Source: Merluccius polli
Taxonomy: Eukaryota; Chordata; Actinopteri; Gadiformes; Merlucciidae
Reading direction: 5' to 3'
Length of the DNA: 64,000 nucleotides
Assembly (NCBI GenBank): GCA_030340625.1
Contig: JAOPHQ010005141.1
Coordinates: 124,001 to 188,000, forward strand
Each line of letters opens with the position of its first letter. The first letter of the stretch is position 1. The notes below the pieces were generated by a model. It worked only from the letters and a program-made list of their open reading frames with translations, was not told where the DNA came from and did no database searches. The position numbers were made by a program, and so were the translations under genes. This document shows positions 1-12,000 of this stretch, piece after piece.

Positions 1-480
1 ATTTCTGAATTGTACCTATAGGTCTCTGTAAATATCACAAATGTCGTCATTGCTCTGTCAATGTCCTCTGTCAATGTCTTCTGTCACATCCTCTCTTTTC
101 TTCTCACTCATAACACAGCTGTAGAGAATCTTATCTCCACAATTTCGCTTATAAGGGTCCTAGTTGTAGTAGTTGTAGATTCAGAAACTGTCCTTGTTGT
201 AGTTATTGGTCTCACATCCCCTGTAGGAGTTGATGTGCTAATACTATCTGTAAGTAGTAGATGCTATCTCTTCACCTTCCACTAAAAGTGGTGTTGCTAT
301 GGCGATCGGCTGTCTAATAACTGCCTGGGTTGTAGCATCACCTAAATCTGTTACAAGCATTACTTTATGAATCGACGACGAAATGCACATGAGACGTTTG
401 AGATGTTTCTTTGGACAGGAACCCCCCTTCCGTGGAGGTCCCCTCCTTCGCTTAAGGTTCTCGTGCAAATGTAAATAAAG
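1..480 (-). pseudogene. possible retroviral env N-terminal relic (Thr-rich)
   Basis: Read on the minus strand, roughly 290 down to 120 is a short open stretch rich in threonine and serine, preceded by a basic stretch. This resembles in composition the Thr-rich surface region of the env gene at 40.3-41.5 kb. It lies on the inner side of the retroviral LTR at 2518-3079, as env would in a provirus running off the left edge. There is no clear residue-by-residue match, stops occur, and only about 2 kb separates it from the LTR, too little for gag-pol. If real, it belongs to an internally deleted provirus. Confidence 0.22.
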
Positions 481-2494
481 GAAAAAAATAAAACAAAGAT
501 TTAATGTCTATTTGAACAACTTGCTTCATATTACTGACAAGTTGACGCTTATGAATAATCAGTTTTTACACAACAACACTTTTTATCGCAGTAATGACAT
601 CTGTTGACATAGATATTGATGAATTTAAAAGTCTAGATAATAAAATTCATGATTAAGTAATGTTTCCTAGTATGTTTTTTATCCCTACTAACCATTTCTA
701 ATACTCATTTTTCTCTCTCCCCCTTTTAATTAATTTATTTTCTTTCCTTTTTTGTTAACCTTGTAATTTCTTATAATTTTAAAAGTCTCAATAATATGAT
801 TCATGATCAAGTAATGACCACCAATAAACAGAATTATTGTACTAGGCTTCAGTCTGCCTTCTCTCCCCTTTCAGCTACGGGAGTGCAGTAGGGGCGTGAC
901 CACGCGTCTGTGTAACTTGTAGCTCCTCCTTAAACCCACACATGCGCAGTTCACTTGTTAACGTGACTTCAGAGAGAGCAGAGTTTGTCTTCTGAATCAG
1001 AGGGGGAAACCTGGCGGCCCCCCGGCTAGAGAATTATTTGCAACGCCCCTGCGAGTCTTTCCCTAGACTTCCGCCAGCAGTTTCTTAATCTAAACAGTTT
1101 CACAACTTCAAGAAATAATAAGACTTCTTTCTACAATATTTACATGAGGAGTCGTCACTCCCACAATTAGACCACTTGTCTTTAATAATACTTTAGAGCT
1201 CAGTTTACAAATAAGTAACTTCATTCATTCATCTTTAGCGCACTCACGCAATGTATTAATATCTATAACCGCTGTTTATTCTACTTTTTCTTTACAGTCT
1301 CTCACATCTCCGTCGCTAAGCACTTGTATAGAACAAACATAGACTAAAATTAACTTTAGGCCTAATGATCCACAGTAATTTTCTTACACGCCAAATAACA
1401 GAGTGGCCAACGCCTTTTTTCTTTGTCCCTTTTAACAGGGATTGGTCATCACCTTTTTTCTTTGTTCTTTCTCCACAGACAAACCACATTTACTTCACAG
1501 TAACACAGAACAGACACACAAACAGACACAGAACATTGAACATTGAACACAACAATTATTTTGAAGCTTCTTAATTTTCCCTATCCAACTTTTGGTTTTT
1601 TATTCAGTTTTTTTTTTCTTTGTTATTTTCAGGCTTCACTTACCCGGCCGGGCTTTTTCGCTTTATCATCTTATTATCTCTCATTGACAGTTTACCATTT
1701 TGCGTTCCTGCATGAAAGTTCTCCAACGACTTACTTTACTTTTAGCGCTGTCACAGTCACCGTCACGTTACTTTGGAAGCGTGCGTCTTCCATTCATCAA
1801 AAATGCACCGCAGCGCACACATTCACTGACACTTATACTCTGATAGTGCCGCTTCATTCACTGCATTTTTTCACATTTGCCTTGGGCCGGGCCGAACTGC
1901 ACTCATCGAATGTACCCAAGGCTTTTGTCTCACTCAAAACATGTGCCTCCTTTCACTCTGCATATTCAAATGCAATTCACACACACAAATTTGGTCTGTC
2001 ATTGGTTTTTGTTCGCGAAACTGGTGCACATGCCATTACGAACCAATGACGTCTTGCTTTCTGGATGAGCGCTATTCTTCATTCATTCTTCCCCGGTTCA
2101 CTCTCTTTGGCTGTCAATGGGTTTTTTCTCGAAACTTCTGCACACGCTAAACTGTCTCCCATTGACGTTCTCAATCTCTGAAGCTATTGTTTCTCTATTT
2201 TTATTTTTATTTTTTTATTTCTAAACGTTTTTGTTACTTCTAGTTTCATTTGTTACTTTAATTAAATTTTGTTTCTCCTATATTTTTAATACATTTATAA
2301 CGGAGCTCTCTCATTCATCATCCACCAGCCTATTCTTCTCCGCAGAGACTCTTTTTAGTTGCGGACCCACCGCATGACAGAAAACACCTGGACACAGTAT
2401 AAAACCATAAGTTAGGTGAACTCACCTTGCGCGCTTCTTCTGGGTTTAAACTGCGTTGAGTTGGTCTCTGGTCATCGATTTTGCGCATTCAGCC
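481..2494. other. no gene seen; T-rich presumptive provirus leader
   Basis: I see no supportable gene. From about 1370 to 2300 the plus strand is strongly pyrimidine-rich and includes two near-copies of a block reading ccttttttctttgt (about 1409 and 1450). A splice-donor-like AAG|GTGAGT lies on the minus strand near 2425-2436, about 60 bases inside the primer-binding site. That is where a retroviral leader donor would be. The open frames here are low-complexity and have no recognisable domains. Confidence 0.35.
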
Positions 2495-2513
2495 AATCCT
2501 GTTCGTGACGCCA
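2495..2513 (-). promoter_or_regulatory. retroviral primer-binding site
   Basis: Four bases inside the LTR, the minus strand reads TGGCGTCACGAACAGGATT. It ends in the complement of a tRNA CCA tail, and its implied acceptor and T-arm fit a serine-type tRNA. The second retroviral family in this window has nearly the same site at 58941-58959, so both families probably use the same primer. The tRNA identity is inferred from memory of tRNA 3' ends. Confidence 0.6.
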
Positions 2514-2517
2514 ATAA

Positions 2518-3079
2518 TGTAGTATATTCTTCTCGGCTGCCAGAATACTGGTTTGTGGATGATGAAATGATGGAGGTCCGCTCCCAAAAGTGTCTGAGTA
2601 AATAACTTTTTATTTAACAGAGAACACAAGCGGGATGACATTCTATGCATCTGAATGGTGGCCGAATCTTCTCCCAATCTGAGTCTGAATCCCCCAAAGG
2701 GGTCCGAAACTCTCCTCCTCTCTAATGCACACACTTCTTATAGGCCTCTCTAAGCCATACCATGCGTGACAGTCCTGCAAGCTGAAACAACACCTAGACT
2801 GTCTAACTTTTACAACACAACAACTTCCTATCGTAAACCACATACGGAAACACTTTCTGAGGTCTTCAAGGCATCTTGTTGTTTCAGCAGCCTGGGGTCA
2901 TCAGGGCATCCTGCTGACCCTGAGCAGGCCCTCAGGATTACCCCTAATAGCTTACTAGGAGACACAGGAATGTTCTCCCATGACACAGCAGTATTCTGCA
3001 TATAAAGAATGAGTGAAATACAATGAATAAAAGAAAGAAGTAGAATAACTTATAAATGTATATCAGAAAATACACTACA
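2518..3079 (-). repeat. 5' LTR of minus-strand endogenous retrovirus, family A
   Basis: This 562-bp block begins TGTAGT and ends ACTACA, a perfect terminal inverted repeat of the TG...CA type. It matches 35401-35914 over its length, apart from an internal indel of about 50 bp. A minus-strand AATAAA polyadenylation signal lies near 2603 and a TATA-like CCTATAAGAA near 2735. A primer-binding site adjoins its low-coordinate side, so this is the 5' LTR of a provirus whose body runs left out of the window. Confidence 0.8.
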
Positions 3080-3212
3080 ATAGTCAAATGTTTCCCTATA
3101 TAGAGCCAGTAAGTAGCCAAAGGGACCACTTACAGGCTCAGGTTAACATAAAATTCAATGCAGCTCATTCCATGGTTTTCTTTGCAAGAAACAGATAGCT
3201 GATAGCATCGAC

Positions 3213-4064
3213 TAGGGATGGGCATGATTAATCGACGATTGACTAATTGATCATTAAAAATTTTGTCGATGACGTACATTTTTCATCGATGAAACTAATG
3301 CTAAAAAATATCTTCACACAGTGTGTCTTTTGACAATTACCATTCGTAGTGTTGTTCAGCAGAGAAATAGTCCGCCAAAGACGTTGACGTTGCTTAGCAA
3401 CCGGACCCGCTGGGGTTGATAAGTTACCGGACTACTTGCGGAGTGATAAGAAAGGCAAAAAATCCACTTTCCTTGACAGCGGTCCAGTTCGGTGTGCATA
3501 AAAGTACCGACGGACCAATTGCGAACTACTGCAACTGCTGATGCCATCTCTCTAAGTTAAAAAGTAGCCGCACCCACCCCAAACCAATGGGAATAAGTGT
3601 ATACATGTCGATTATAGCAGACTACACCACTTCTTCTATTCCACATGGAACTCTATTCCGATCAGAGAATTGTATTCCGATTAGCCCCATTTACATGGAC
3701 ACTTCTGATCTGATTAGATTTCTAATCGGAATAGATCTATTCCTATCATGCAATCCGAATGTACTGTATATATAGCATTTACAAAAGTGGTAAGCGTACG
3801 TCCGTATGTCTCTCGCGCATTCTTGTGTATTCCGATTGAGGCGTATATATGATCATTTTCTATTACGATTGAGCTGTTCTTCCACTTCTAATCGGACCAG
3901 AAGTGTCCATGTAAACGTGGGAGAATTAACGATCAATTTACATTGCATTTTGAATATAGCATACATAGTTAATTTTAATATACAAATATTAATGATTAAT
4001 CGAAAATTGATCGATAATTCTCCCGACGATTGACTAAGACAATTTAATCGAATGCCCATCCCTA
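3213..4064. mobile_element. non-autonomous hAT-like DNA transposon
   Basis: The element starts TAGGGATGGGCAT and ends ATGCCCATCCCTA, and the 8-bp direct repeat gcatcgac flanks it at 3205-3212 and 4065-4072. An 8-bp duplication with TAGGG-type ends fits hAT transposons. There is no transposase frame. Both ends are AT-rich and repeat ATCGA/TCGAT motifs that can pair with each other. A second inverted-repeat unit is nested inside, at 3686-3920. Confidence 0.8.
3686..3920. mobile_element. nested MITE with inverted ends
   Basis: Inside the hAT-like element, ccatttacatggacacttct at the left is mirrored by agaagtgtccatgtaaacg at the right. The short motif attccgatta recurs in both orientations between them. 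Length about 235 bp, no open frame of note. The exact ends and target duplication could not be fixed. Confidence 0.5.
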
Positions 4065-4351
4065 GCATCGACCATCGGCCCATCCTGGTGTCATAATATA
4101 GAAGATTTAAAAGTAATTAACACTCAATTCTTATGTGCTTCAATTTCACATTTACCTAATCCAAGTTTGGCGAGTTCAGAATGTTCAGATGTGGAGGGCA
4201 GAACCTCATTATCTGGCCCTGGAAGGAGGAAAAGGTTTGCCTGCCAAATAGGGTTTTCCCTGTGGCCACCAGATCCTCCTGCAAACACAAATACACAACT
4301 GTGTCAACAGTCAGACTTAGCTAAAAGCTAAAAGTGTCCACCATTAACTAA

Positions 4352-4438
4352 CCAGGGTGGGTAGAGTACAGGACAATTGTACGTTACTTGAGTAAGAGTA
4401 CAGGACAATTGTATGTTACTTGAGTAAGAGTACAGTTA
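4352..4438. repeat. left end of hAT-type fish repeat, interrupted by a MITE
   Basis: The sequence begins ccagggtgggtagagtac and then repeats acttgagtaagagtacaggacaattgta-like units, a terminal pattern common in non-autonomous hAT elements of fish. Related gagtaaaagttactcaaagt sequence resumes after the MITE at 4741-4850. The right end was not found; the exon-like stretch at 5323-5540 may lie inside it. Confidence 0.45.
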
Positions 4439-4737
4439 GGGCGTGTTCATACCTAGCGTTTTTTTTTTTCTGCCAGCACTCGTTTTACATTATATTCCTA
4501 TGTAGTAGAGCGTTTTTGGAAAACGCCCCTTGCGTTTTTTTAAACGCCTCTCTCAGTGTTTTTTCTCCCACACCGAGCGTAAAAAAAGTTGAAAAAAGTT
4601 CAACTAGAATGGGTTTGTTGCTAGGTGATAGTAAAAACGCTCTCAGTGCCTTCAGGACAAAAAAACGCTGCCAGCTTTTTTTTAATTGAAAAAACAACTT
4701 TTCCCTATCACAAAAAACGCTAGGTCCAAACACGCCC
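4439..4737. mobile_element. Harbinger-type MITE
   Basis: The 299-bp element has long terminal inverted repeats: gggcgtgttcatacctagcg at the left, and a near-complement reading cgctaggtccaaacacgccc at the right. It is flanked by TTA at 4436-4438 and 4738-4740. Three-base TTA duplications with this length fit PIF/Harbinger MITEs. It has split the surrounding gagtaagagtac repeat. Confidence 0.8.
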
Positions 4738-5322
4738 TTACTCATCTAAAAATTAGTTTGAGTAAAAGTTACTCAAAGTAAGAGTGAAAGAGTATTCAGT
4801 AAAAACACTACTTTGAGTAGTGAAGACTAGTTACATTTTTAGTTTGGTCTATTTTCACTCCATGTGATAAAATAAAGAACTGTGATTCACAAAGAAGCTA
4901 TTTAACAGCATTTTTATTTGGTGTACAGATAAGTTAGTTCATGATCTTCTTTGGTTGCCACATTTTGAAGACATTGTATTGATTTCAGGTTAAAACAAGT
5001 ACAACAAGTAGTTTATGCAGTTTTGCTGGTGCAGGCCAGCAAATTATGCTGCAAATAATTTAACAGTAATGTTAACTGAGTTCACTTTGAAGCATGTTAC
5101 GTTAGGTTAACCTAGCAAAACAAGTAATTAGCCAATTATTTACAAGGTGTGATTAGTGCCAGCAAACGTTAACATCATGGATTTGAACCGTCCTTGTGTG
5201 TAAAAGATGCCTCAAATTCCCTTAATCACATAGTATGGACTATGGAGCTAACGTTAGCTAACATTAAATGTCAACCATGATAATGCTGATAGCCAATGCT
5301 AGCAAAGCCAATGCCAACTTAC

Positions 5323-5540
5323 CCTGAATTCGTTGTACTTGACGGCAAAACAATCGTCTTGTTACAGGAAGTAAATCTTCTGTATTTCTGGAGGACAGCT
5401 CCTGTCGTGCACGGGCTGCAGCGTTAAAAATCCGGTCAAACACAAGAACTTCGGCCTCCGGCTGCTCCGACGGTAAAATGGCTATTTGAATAGCAAGCCT
5501 AGCCGCTCCTGCCTCCCCTCGCCGTAGCTTCTGACATAAC
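5323..5540 (-). other. exon-like open stretch ending in a splice donor
   Basis: On the minus strand an open frame of about 70 codons runs from a stop near 5540 to a consensus donor (GGTAAGT) at 5317-5323. The predicted peptide is not low-complexity. It has a basic, Ala-rich start, then an acidic stretch (EQPEAEVLVFDRIFNAAARA) and an Arg-rich end (VTRRLFCRQVQRIQ). I do not recognise the family. No acceptor or partner exon was identified nearby, and the surrounding DNA is repeat-like. It may be a fragment of a gene, or part of a transposase carried by a hAT-type element. Confidence 0.3.
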
Positions 5541-6175
5541 TACAGATATCTGCAATGTCAATTTGCCTAGTCAAAACTCTAATTCAAGATATCTAATTAC
5601 ATTTTGACTAGGCAGAATGAAAGTTAAAGATAGCTCCAATTTGAGATATCTCTAATCAAAATTCATTTCAAGATATCTATAACTTGATAGGCCTAATAGA
5701 TATCTAAAATTAAATTATGACTATTCCTAATTCCAGTTTGAGATATCTACAACATCATTTTGACTAGTCAATTCCAGTTCAAGATATCTACAACGTCATT
5801 CTGACTAGTTAAAACTTAATTTAAGATATCTAAAAAGGACAATGTAGATATTTTGAATTGAGGGGAATTAGAGATATCTTGAACTGGAATTATGACTAGT
5901 CCGAATTAAATTGTAGATATCTGAAACTGTAATTACAACTAGTCATAGTTCAGTTGCAGATATCTGCAATTCACATTGAATTGTAGATATCTGTAATGAG
6001 AAACCCCATACACATGAATGGCAAAAGTAACGTCATTTGTCCTAGGAAGAATGATGTTGTGGATATCTGAAATGCCAATTGTGGATAGGAAGAATGTCAT
6101 TGTGGATATCTGAAATGTTCTTTTTGACTAGGAAGAATTGAATTACAGATATCTGCAACACATATCCAGTCTAGC
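5540..6175. repeat. degenerate GATATC repeat field
   Basis: The 8-base palindrome agatatct, or one-base variants of it, recurs about 20 times in 640 bp with irregular spacing of 25-50 bp. The motif ttgactagt/aactagtca is interleaved. Both orientations of the linker occur. There is no coding potential. It looks like an internal array of a DNA transposon or a decayed minisatellite. Confidence 0.6.
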
Positions 6176-6189
6176 TATTAAATGTTAAA

Positions 6190-6465
6190 ACGGCTTGCCA
6201 TAGGCGCGATGTCACGCGGATAATTTGCATATAGTGGATATTGGGGTGCTAGGGGCGGCACTTAACGCGCGTCATGATGCGCGGCGGCGGCAGTGTGTTT
6301 TGCATGGGTGCTAGGGGCCGCAGTGCCACTTGATGCGCGTCATATGACGCGCCGCGGCGGCAGTGTGTTTTGCACTTAACATTTGCTGTCTATTTTATTT
6401 ATATTTATTTCAGTGATTCTTTGGCGCACCACTAGAGGGAGTACCACACTTTGAGAATCACTTCT
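6190..6465. repeat. GC-rich duplicated block and hAT-like end
   Basis: Two adjacent units share gggtgctaggggc...cgcgtcat...gcggcggcagtgtgttttgca (about 6244-6306 and 6306-6374) and differ by small changes. The following stretch ends cacactttgagaatcactt, the usual right end of a hAT-type repeat. No gene. Confidence 0.4.
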
Positions 6466-6711
6466 AGCATATAGGCAAGATAATGATTATACTTTCTTTA
6501 AACATATAGTACATTTCTCCCATACTCCCTTCTCCCAAATTTAAGATACATCATACCAACATTTGACTGCTGAGCAGTACAATCCCCCAACCCCAAAAAG
6601 AGCCAAACCAGTTAGTTGGTGTTCGGCCTACCTGATTACTAGGCTGATTCTAGGCTCCATGGAGCAGGCTAGCTCTGCCACTGGTACTCTGAATTCCAAC
6701 TCAGCACTTAA

Positions 6712-7387
6712 AGGAGAACTCCGGTGTAAAATGGTTCTGGGATACGTTTAATAATATAACGAGTTTGACCGTTCCATGGAGAGCAAAAAAAAGCCTATAC
6801 GACGAGAAGCTAAGTTAGCTGTTTTTAGCCGATTCTACCAAACTGCTATACGTTTGAGTGCTAAGGGCATCTGACCTGGAAAAAAATTAATCACTTTTTT
6901 AAAGCACTTACAAGGCTAGAAATAGCCTGACACTTCTTTGGTAGTATAACGAGGGTCTTAACATATAACACGAGGCATTGACAACTTCGCAAGTGTACAG
7001 ATAGTTTATTAAAAAGCATATTTTATACACAATACCTTCAGTAGTTAACCCGTCGACGCCTTGTTTTTTTTTAGGCTGATAAGTCGTTTGACGAGCTCTG
7101 TATTCGTCAATCGACTTATCAGCCTCACAAAACATGGCGTCGTTAAGACCCTCATTATACTACCAAAGAAGTGTCAGGCTATTTCTAGCCTTGTAAGTGC
7201 TTTAAAAAAGCGATTTATTTTTTACCAGGTCAGATGCCCACTCAAACGTAAAGTAGTTTGGTAGAATCGGCTAAAAACAGCTAACTTATCTTTGCGTCAT
7301 ATAGGCTTTTTTGTGCTCTCCATGGAATGTTCGAACTCGTTATCATATTAAACATATCCCAGAACCATTTTACACCGGAGTTCTCCT
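6712..7387. mobile_element. foldback TTAA element (Kolobok-like MITE)
   Basis: Both ends are near-mirror images for most of their length: aggagaactccggtgtaaaatgg at the left is the complement of the right end. The inner blocks, such as the caaggctagaaatagcctgacacttc region at 6910-6935, recur inverted at 7165-7195. TTAA flanks both ends (6708-6711 and 7388-7391). TTAA duplications with AGG-type ends fit Kolobok-like elements; piggyBac is less likely because its ends begin CCY. A central loop of about 100 bp is asymmetric. No transposase is present. Confidence 0.75.
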
Positions 7388-7391
7388 TTAA

Positions 7392-8392
7392 CTTCGCAGA
7401 GTGTGTGTGTGAGATGGAAGTCTTAGATTTACTGCCTATCGGTGTGCGTGCATTTGATTGGACCGCATTAGCTGTCAGCTGATTGGCGGCGAATGACTAG
7501 TTTCCCGCCAGAACTAGCCATGCCCATTGGTGGCCACATTTCATATATACAAGTGTAATTGTACAAAAGACCACACATTATATATCAGAAAAGAAAAACA
7601 CGACACAATTTTAAAAAAAAATATTATCGGTATTTTCCTTTCTTTTCTCTTACCATATATTTACTGTCTATTCAATTGTAATTATGTTGTCAGTTGAATC
7701 TGTTTTATTGTATGCTTTATCGAAATAAAGTCTTACAAAACAGAAATGGTAACCTGTTGAATGAATGCAATTAATGTTCTGCATATTTTGCAATCATGCT
7801 CAAGCCTACTTGCATAGATGTTGAACTAATTTACCGAAGAACTTGTAATGTTAACGTTCACCCCTTTCAAACATACACTGTATCAAAATCACTTCCAAAC
7901 CCTAATCCGTACTATAAGAACTGAAGAAAGAACAATTTAGCGAGAATTGCTGGCATCTTGTTTTGCACCTTGATGTGGGTGGGGCATGTCTAATGTCACA
8001 TGTTATTGTAAACATAAAAAGTAAGGAAGAAAAAATAAAACAAAAAAAGGGAATGAGTGAAAGACGATACACATATGTGAACTATAGGTTAATTTGGTCT
8101 GGGAAAAGACCTACTGTATGTTGTCAGAAATGACATAAGCAATCCTGTCATAGCTTGGTTACAGCCATAGCTCAGTAACAGTGCCTTATATACACATAGA
8201 GATTCAACAACATCAAACTAAACAGCCTTCCCCACATCCTGCAACTTCTAAAAAAACAACCTGTCAAACACAATCCAACAATGCTACAGAGCCATGGCGA
8301 AGAGATGCAAAAATATTGTTTTTGTTATGGTTCTATTGCAAAATGACAATGAATATTTTGAATTTGTTTGTGAATAAACAAAAAAACTACTA
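7392..8392. other. no gene seen
   Basis: AT-rich sequence with polyadenylation-like motifs near 7724 and 8030, no conserved frame, and no recognised repeat boundary. Confidence 0.4.
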
Positions 8393-8560
8393 AAGGCCCT
8401 CCTCTGGCCTGGGGACAAGGAAGAACTGAAGAGGCTCAGGGAGAAGCTTAAGGAGAGCAGCAACTACAGGAGGATGATGGAGGACAACCTATAAGACAAC
8501 ATGGGAGTGGTGTGGAGCATTGGGAGGAAGATCATGGGCTACAACCCGCAAGTAGTTGGA
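8393..8560 (+). pseudogene. L2/CR1-type LINE relic (linker between endonuclease and RT)
   Basis: Translating in frame 2 of the plus strand gives a lysine- and glutamate-rich stretch containing WPGDKEELKRL, then NYRRMMEDNL, a stop, and GVVWSIGRKIMGYN. This order (GDKEELK, then a YRRxxE helix, then a VWxxxRxIxGY segment) is the usual linker before the RT domain in fish L2-like LINE proteins. About 55 codons survive with one stop. No neighbouring LINE domains remain. Confidence 0.5.
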
Positions 8561-9028
8561 TATCTAGACACAACAAGATGTGTTGTATAAAATGAAATAT
8601 CCCATGACTGTTCAGCTATCCAACTATCTGTGTTTGCTGGCACAATTGGATTGGATTCTCACAATTGGATAACATTTTCACTACCATCATTACGTTCACA
8701 TGCACATTGGAAAGCTGATTGTAACCTGATTTCAATGGTAACCAATGTTTCACCAAACACCAAAGCCTGGTTGCGTAACCTGGTTAACCTATATAAATGT
8801 GTAACCTATATAAATAAAGTTATTACAGTTATTAGCTTTTTCTACCCACCTGATAAAGACATGGCCAGATCAGCCAAAGAATCTTTGAAGCAGATAATGA
8901 AAAGCAAGTGTCACATCAAATGGTCACTTGGTATGTGTATCTGGCAATTTAACGTTGTATTGATTATATTGTATGGTTTCCATTACAAAGCACATAATCA
9001 AAATAATTGTATGATTGATTGCAATGAC

Positions 9029-12000
9029 CCCCTCCCTGAGCTACCGTGGTGGAGGGGTTTGCGTGTCCCAATGACCCCCAGGAGCTCCGTTGTCGGGGGC
9101 TTTTATGCCCCTGGTAGGGTCACCCATGGCAAACAGGTCCGGGGGGAGGGGCCAGACAAAGGGTAGCTCAAAAGACCCCTTATGATGAGCACAATAAATG
9201 GTCTTGCGTGTCCCTCGCCCGGACGTGGGTCACCGGGGCCCCCCCCTGGAGCCAGGCCTGGGGGTGGGGCTCGGGGGCGAGCACCTGGTGGCCGGGCCTA
9301 TACCCACGGGGCCCGGCCGGGCAAAGCCCGAATTGATGACGTGGGACCCCCTTCCCGCCGGCTCACCACCAGCAGGAGGGGCCAAAGGGGTCGGGTGCAA
9401 TGCGAGCTGGGCGGCGGCCGAAGGCGGGGACCTTGGCGGTCCGATCCTCGGCTGCAGAAGCTAGCTCTAGGGACATGGAACATCACCTCTCTGGTGGGGA
9501 AGGAGCCTGAGCTGGTGCGCGAGGTTGAGAAGTTCCGGCTAGATATAGTTGGCCTCACCTCGACGCATAGCAAGGGCTCTGGAACCAGTCTTCTCGAGAG
9601 GGGTTGGACTCTCTTCCACTCTGGAGTTGCCACTGGTGAGAGGCGCCGGGCAGGGGTGGCAATACTTATTGCCCCCTGGCTTGGTGCCTGTATGTTGGAG
9701 TTTACCCTGGTAGACGAGAGGGTAGCCTCCCTCCGCCTTCGGGTGGGGGGACGGATCCTGACTGTTGTTTGTGCCTATGGTCCAAACAGTTCAGAGTATC
9801 CACCCTTTTTGGACTCCTTGGAGGGGGACTCCCTCGTTCTGCTGGGGGACTTCAACGCTCACGTTGGCAGCGACAGTGAGACCTGGAGGGGTGTGATTGG
9901 GAGGAACGGATCTGAACCCGAGTGGTGTTCAGTTGTTGGACTTCTGTGCTCGTCACAGATTGTCCATAACGAACACCATGTTCAAGCATAAGGGTGTCCA
10001 TATGTGCACTTGGCACCAGGACACCCTAGGCCACAGTTCGATGATCGACTTTGTAGTCGTGTCGTCGGACTTGCGGCTGCATGTCTTGGACACTCGGGCG
10101 AAGAGAGGGGCGGAGCTGTCAACTGATCACCACCTGGTGGTGAGTTGGCTGTGATGGTGGGGGAGAATGCCGGTCAGACCTGGCAGACTCCAAACGTATT
10201 GTGAGGGTCTGCTGGGAACGTCTGGCAGAATCTCATGTCAGAGAGAGCTTCAACTCCCACCTCCAGGAGAGCTTTGACCATGTACCGGGGGAGGCGGGGG
10301 ACATTGAGTCCGAGTGGACCATGTTCCGCGCCTCCATTGTTAAGGCGGCCGACCAGAGCTGTGGCCGCAAGGTGGTCGGTGCCTGCCGTGGCGGCAATTC
10401 CCGAACCCGCTGGTGGACACCGGCGGTGAGGGATGCCGTCAAACTGAAGAAGGAGTCCTATAGGACCTTTTTGGCCTGTGGGACTCCGGAGGCAGCAGGC
10501 AGGTACCGGCAGGCCAAGCGGAGCGCAGCTGTGGTGGTTACTGAGGCAAAAACCCGGACATGGGAGGAGTTCGGTGAGGCCATGGAGAACGACTTCCGGA
10601 CGGCTTCGAAGAGGTTCTGGACCACCATCCGGCGTCTCAGGAGGGGGAAGCAGTGCATCGTCAACACTGTGTATGGTGGAGATGGTGCGCTGCTGACCTC
10701 GACTCGGGACGTTGTGGATCGGTGGAAGGAATACTTCGAAGACCTCCTCAATCCCACCGACACGCCTTCCGGTAAGGAAGCAGGGCCTGGGGACTCGGGT
10801 GTGGGCTCTCCTATCTCTGGGCCTGAGGTTGCCGAGGTGGTCAGGAAGCTCCTCGGTGGCAGGGCCCCGGGGGTGGATGAGGTCCGCCCGGAGTTCCTTA
10901 AGGCCCTGGATGTTGTGGGGCTGTCTTGGTTGACACGACTCTGCAGCATCGCGTGGACATCGGGGGCAGTGCCCCTGGATTGGCAGACTGGGGTGGTGGT
11001 CCCTCTTTTTAAGAAGGGGGACCGGAGGTTGTGTTCCAACTATAAGGGGATCACACTCCTCAGCCTCCCTGGTAAGGTCTATTCAGGGGTGCTGGAGAGG
11101 AGGGTCCGTCGGATAGTCGAACCTCGGATTCAGGAGGAGCAATGTGGTTTTCGTCCAGGCCGTGGAACAGTGGACCAGCTCTACACCCTCTGCAGGATCC
11201 TTGAGGGTGCATGGGAGTTTGCCCAACCAGTCCACATGTGCTTTGTGGACTTGGAGAAGGCATTCGACCGTGTCCCTCGGGGAGTCCTGTGGGGGGTTCT
11301 CCGGGAGTATGGGGTATCAGACCCCCTAATACGGGCTGTCCGTTCCCTGTATGACCGGTGTCTGAGCTTGGTCCGCATTGACGGTAATAAGTCGGACGGG
11401 TTGGACTCCGCCAGGGCTGCCCTTTGTCACCGATCCTGTTCATAATTTTTATGGACAGGATTTCTAGGCACAGCCAGTGCATTGAGGGGGTCCGGTTTGG
11501 TGACCTCAGGATTGGGCTTTTTGCGGACGATGTGGTCCTGATGGCTTCATCAGACCGTGACCTCCAACTCTCGCTGGACAGGTTCGCGGCCGGGATGAGA
11601 ATCAGCACCTCCAAATCCGAGTCCATGGTCCTCAACCGGAAAAGGGTGGAGTGCACTCTCCTGGTCGGGGATGAGATCCTGCCCCAAGTGGAGGAGTTCA
11701 ATTACCTCGGGATCTTGTTCACGAGTGAGGGGAGGATGGAGCGGGAGATCGACAGGCGGATCGGTGCGGCGTCTGTAGTAATGCGGACTCTGCATGGATC
11801 CGTCGTGGTGAAGAGGGAGCTGAGCCGAAAGGCAAAGCTCTCGATTTACCAGTCGATCTATGTTCCTGCCCTCACCTATGGTCATGAGCTTTGGGTAATG
11901 ACCGAAAGAACAAGATCGCGGGTACAAGCGGCCGAAATGAGCTTCCTCAGCAGGGTGGCTGGGCTCTCCCTTAGAGATAGGGTGAGAAGCTCGGTCATCC

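Noticed and set aside
1543..2049. A 168-codon plus-strand frame
   Set aside because: It is Phe/Ser/Thr-rich from a pyrimidine-rich strand, has no domain, and overlaps the presumptive retroviral leader.
8630..9166. A 178-codon plus-strand frame upstream of the LINE
   Set aside because: The frame runs from unique AT-rich DNA into the LINE leader across the target duplication, so it is accidental.
10458..11039. Minus-strand frames of 193 to 213 codons in the LINE
   Set aside because: They are antisense to the recognised RT coding strand.
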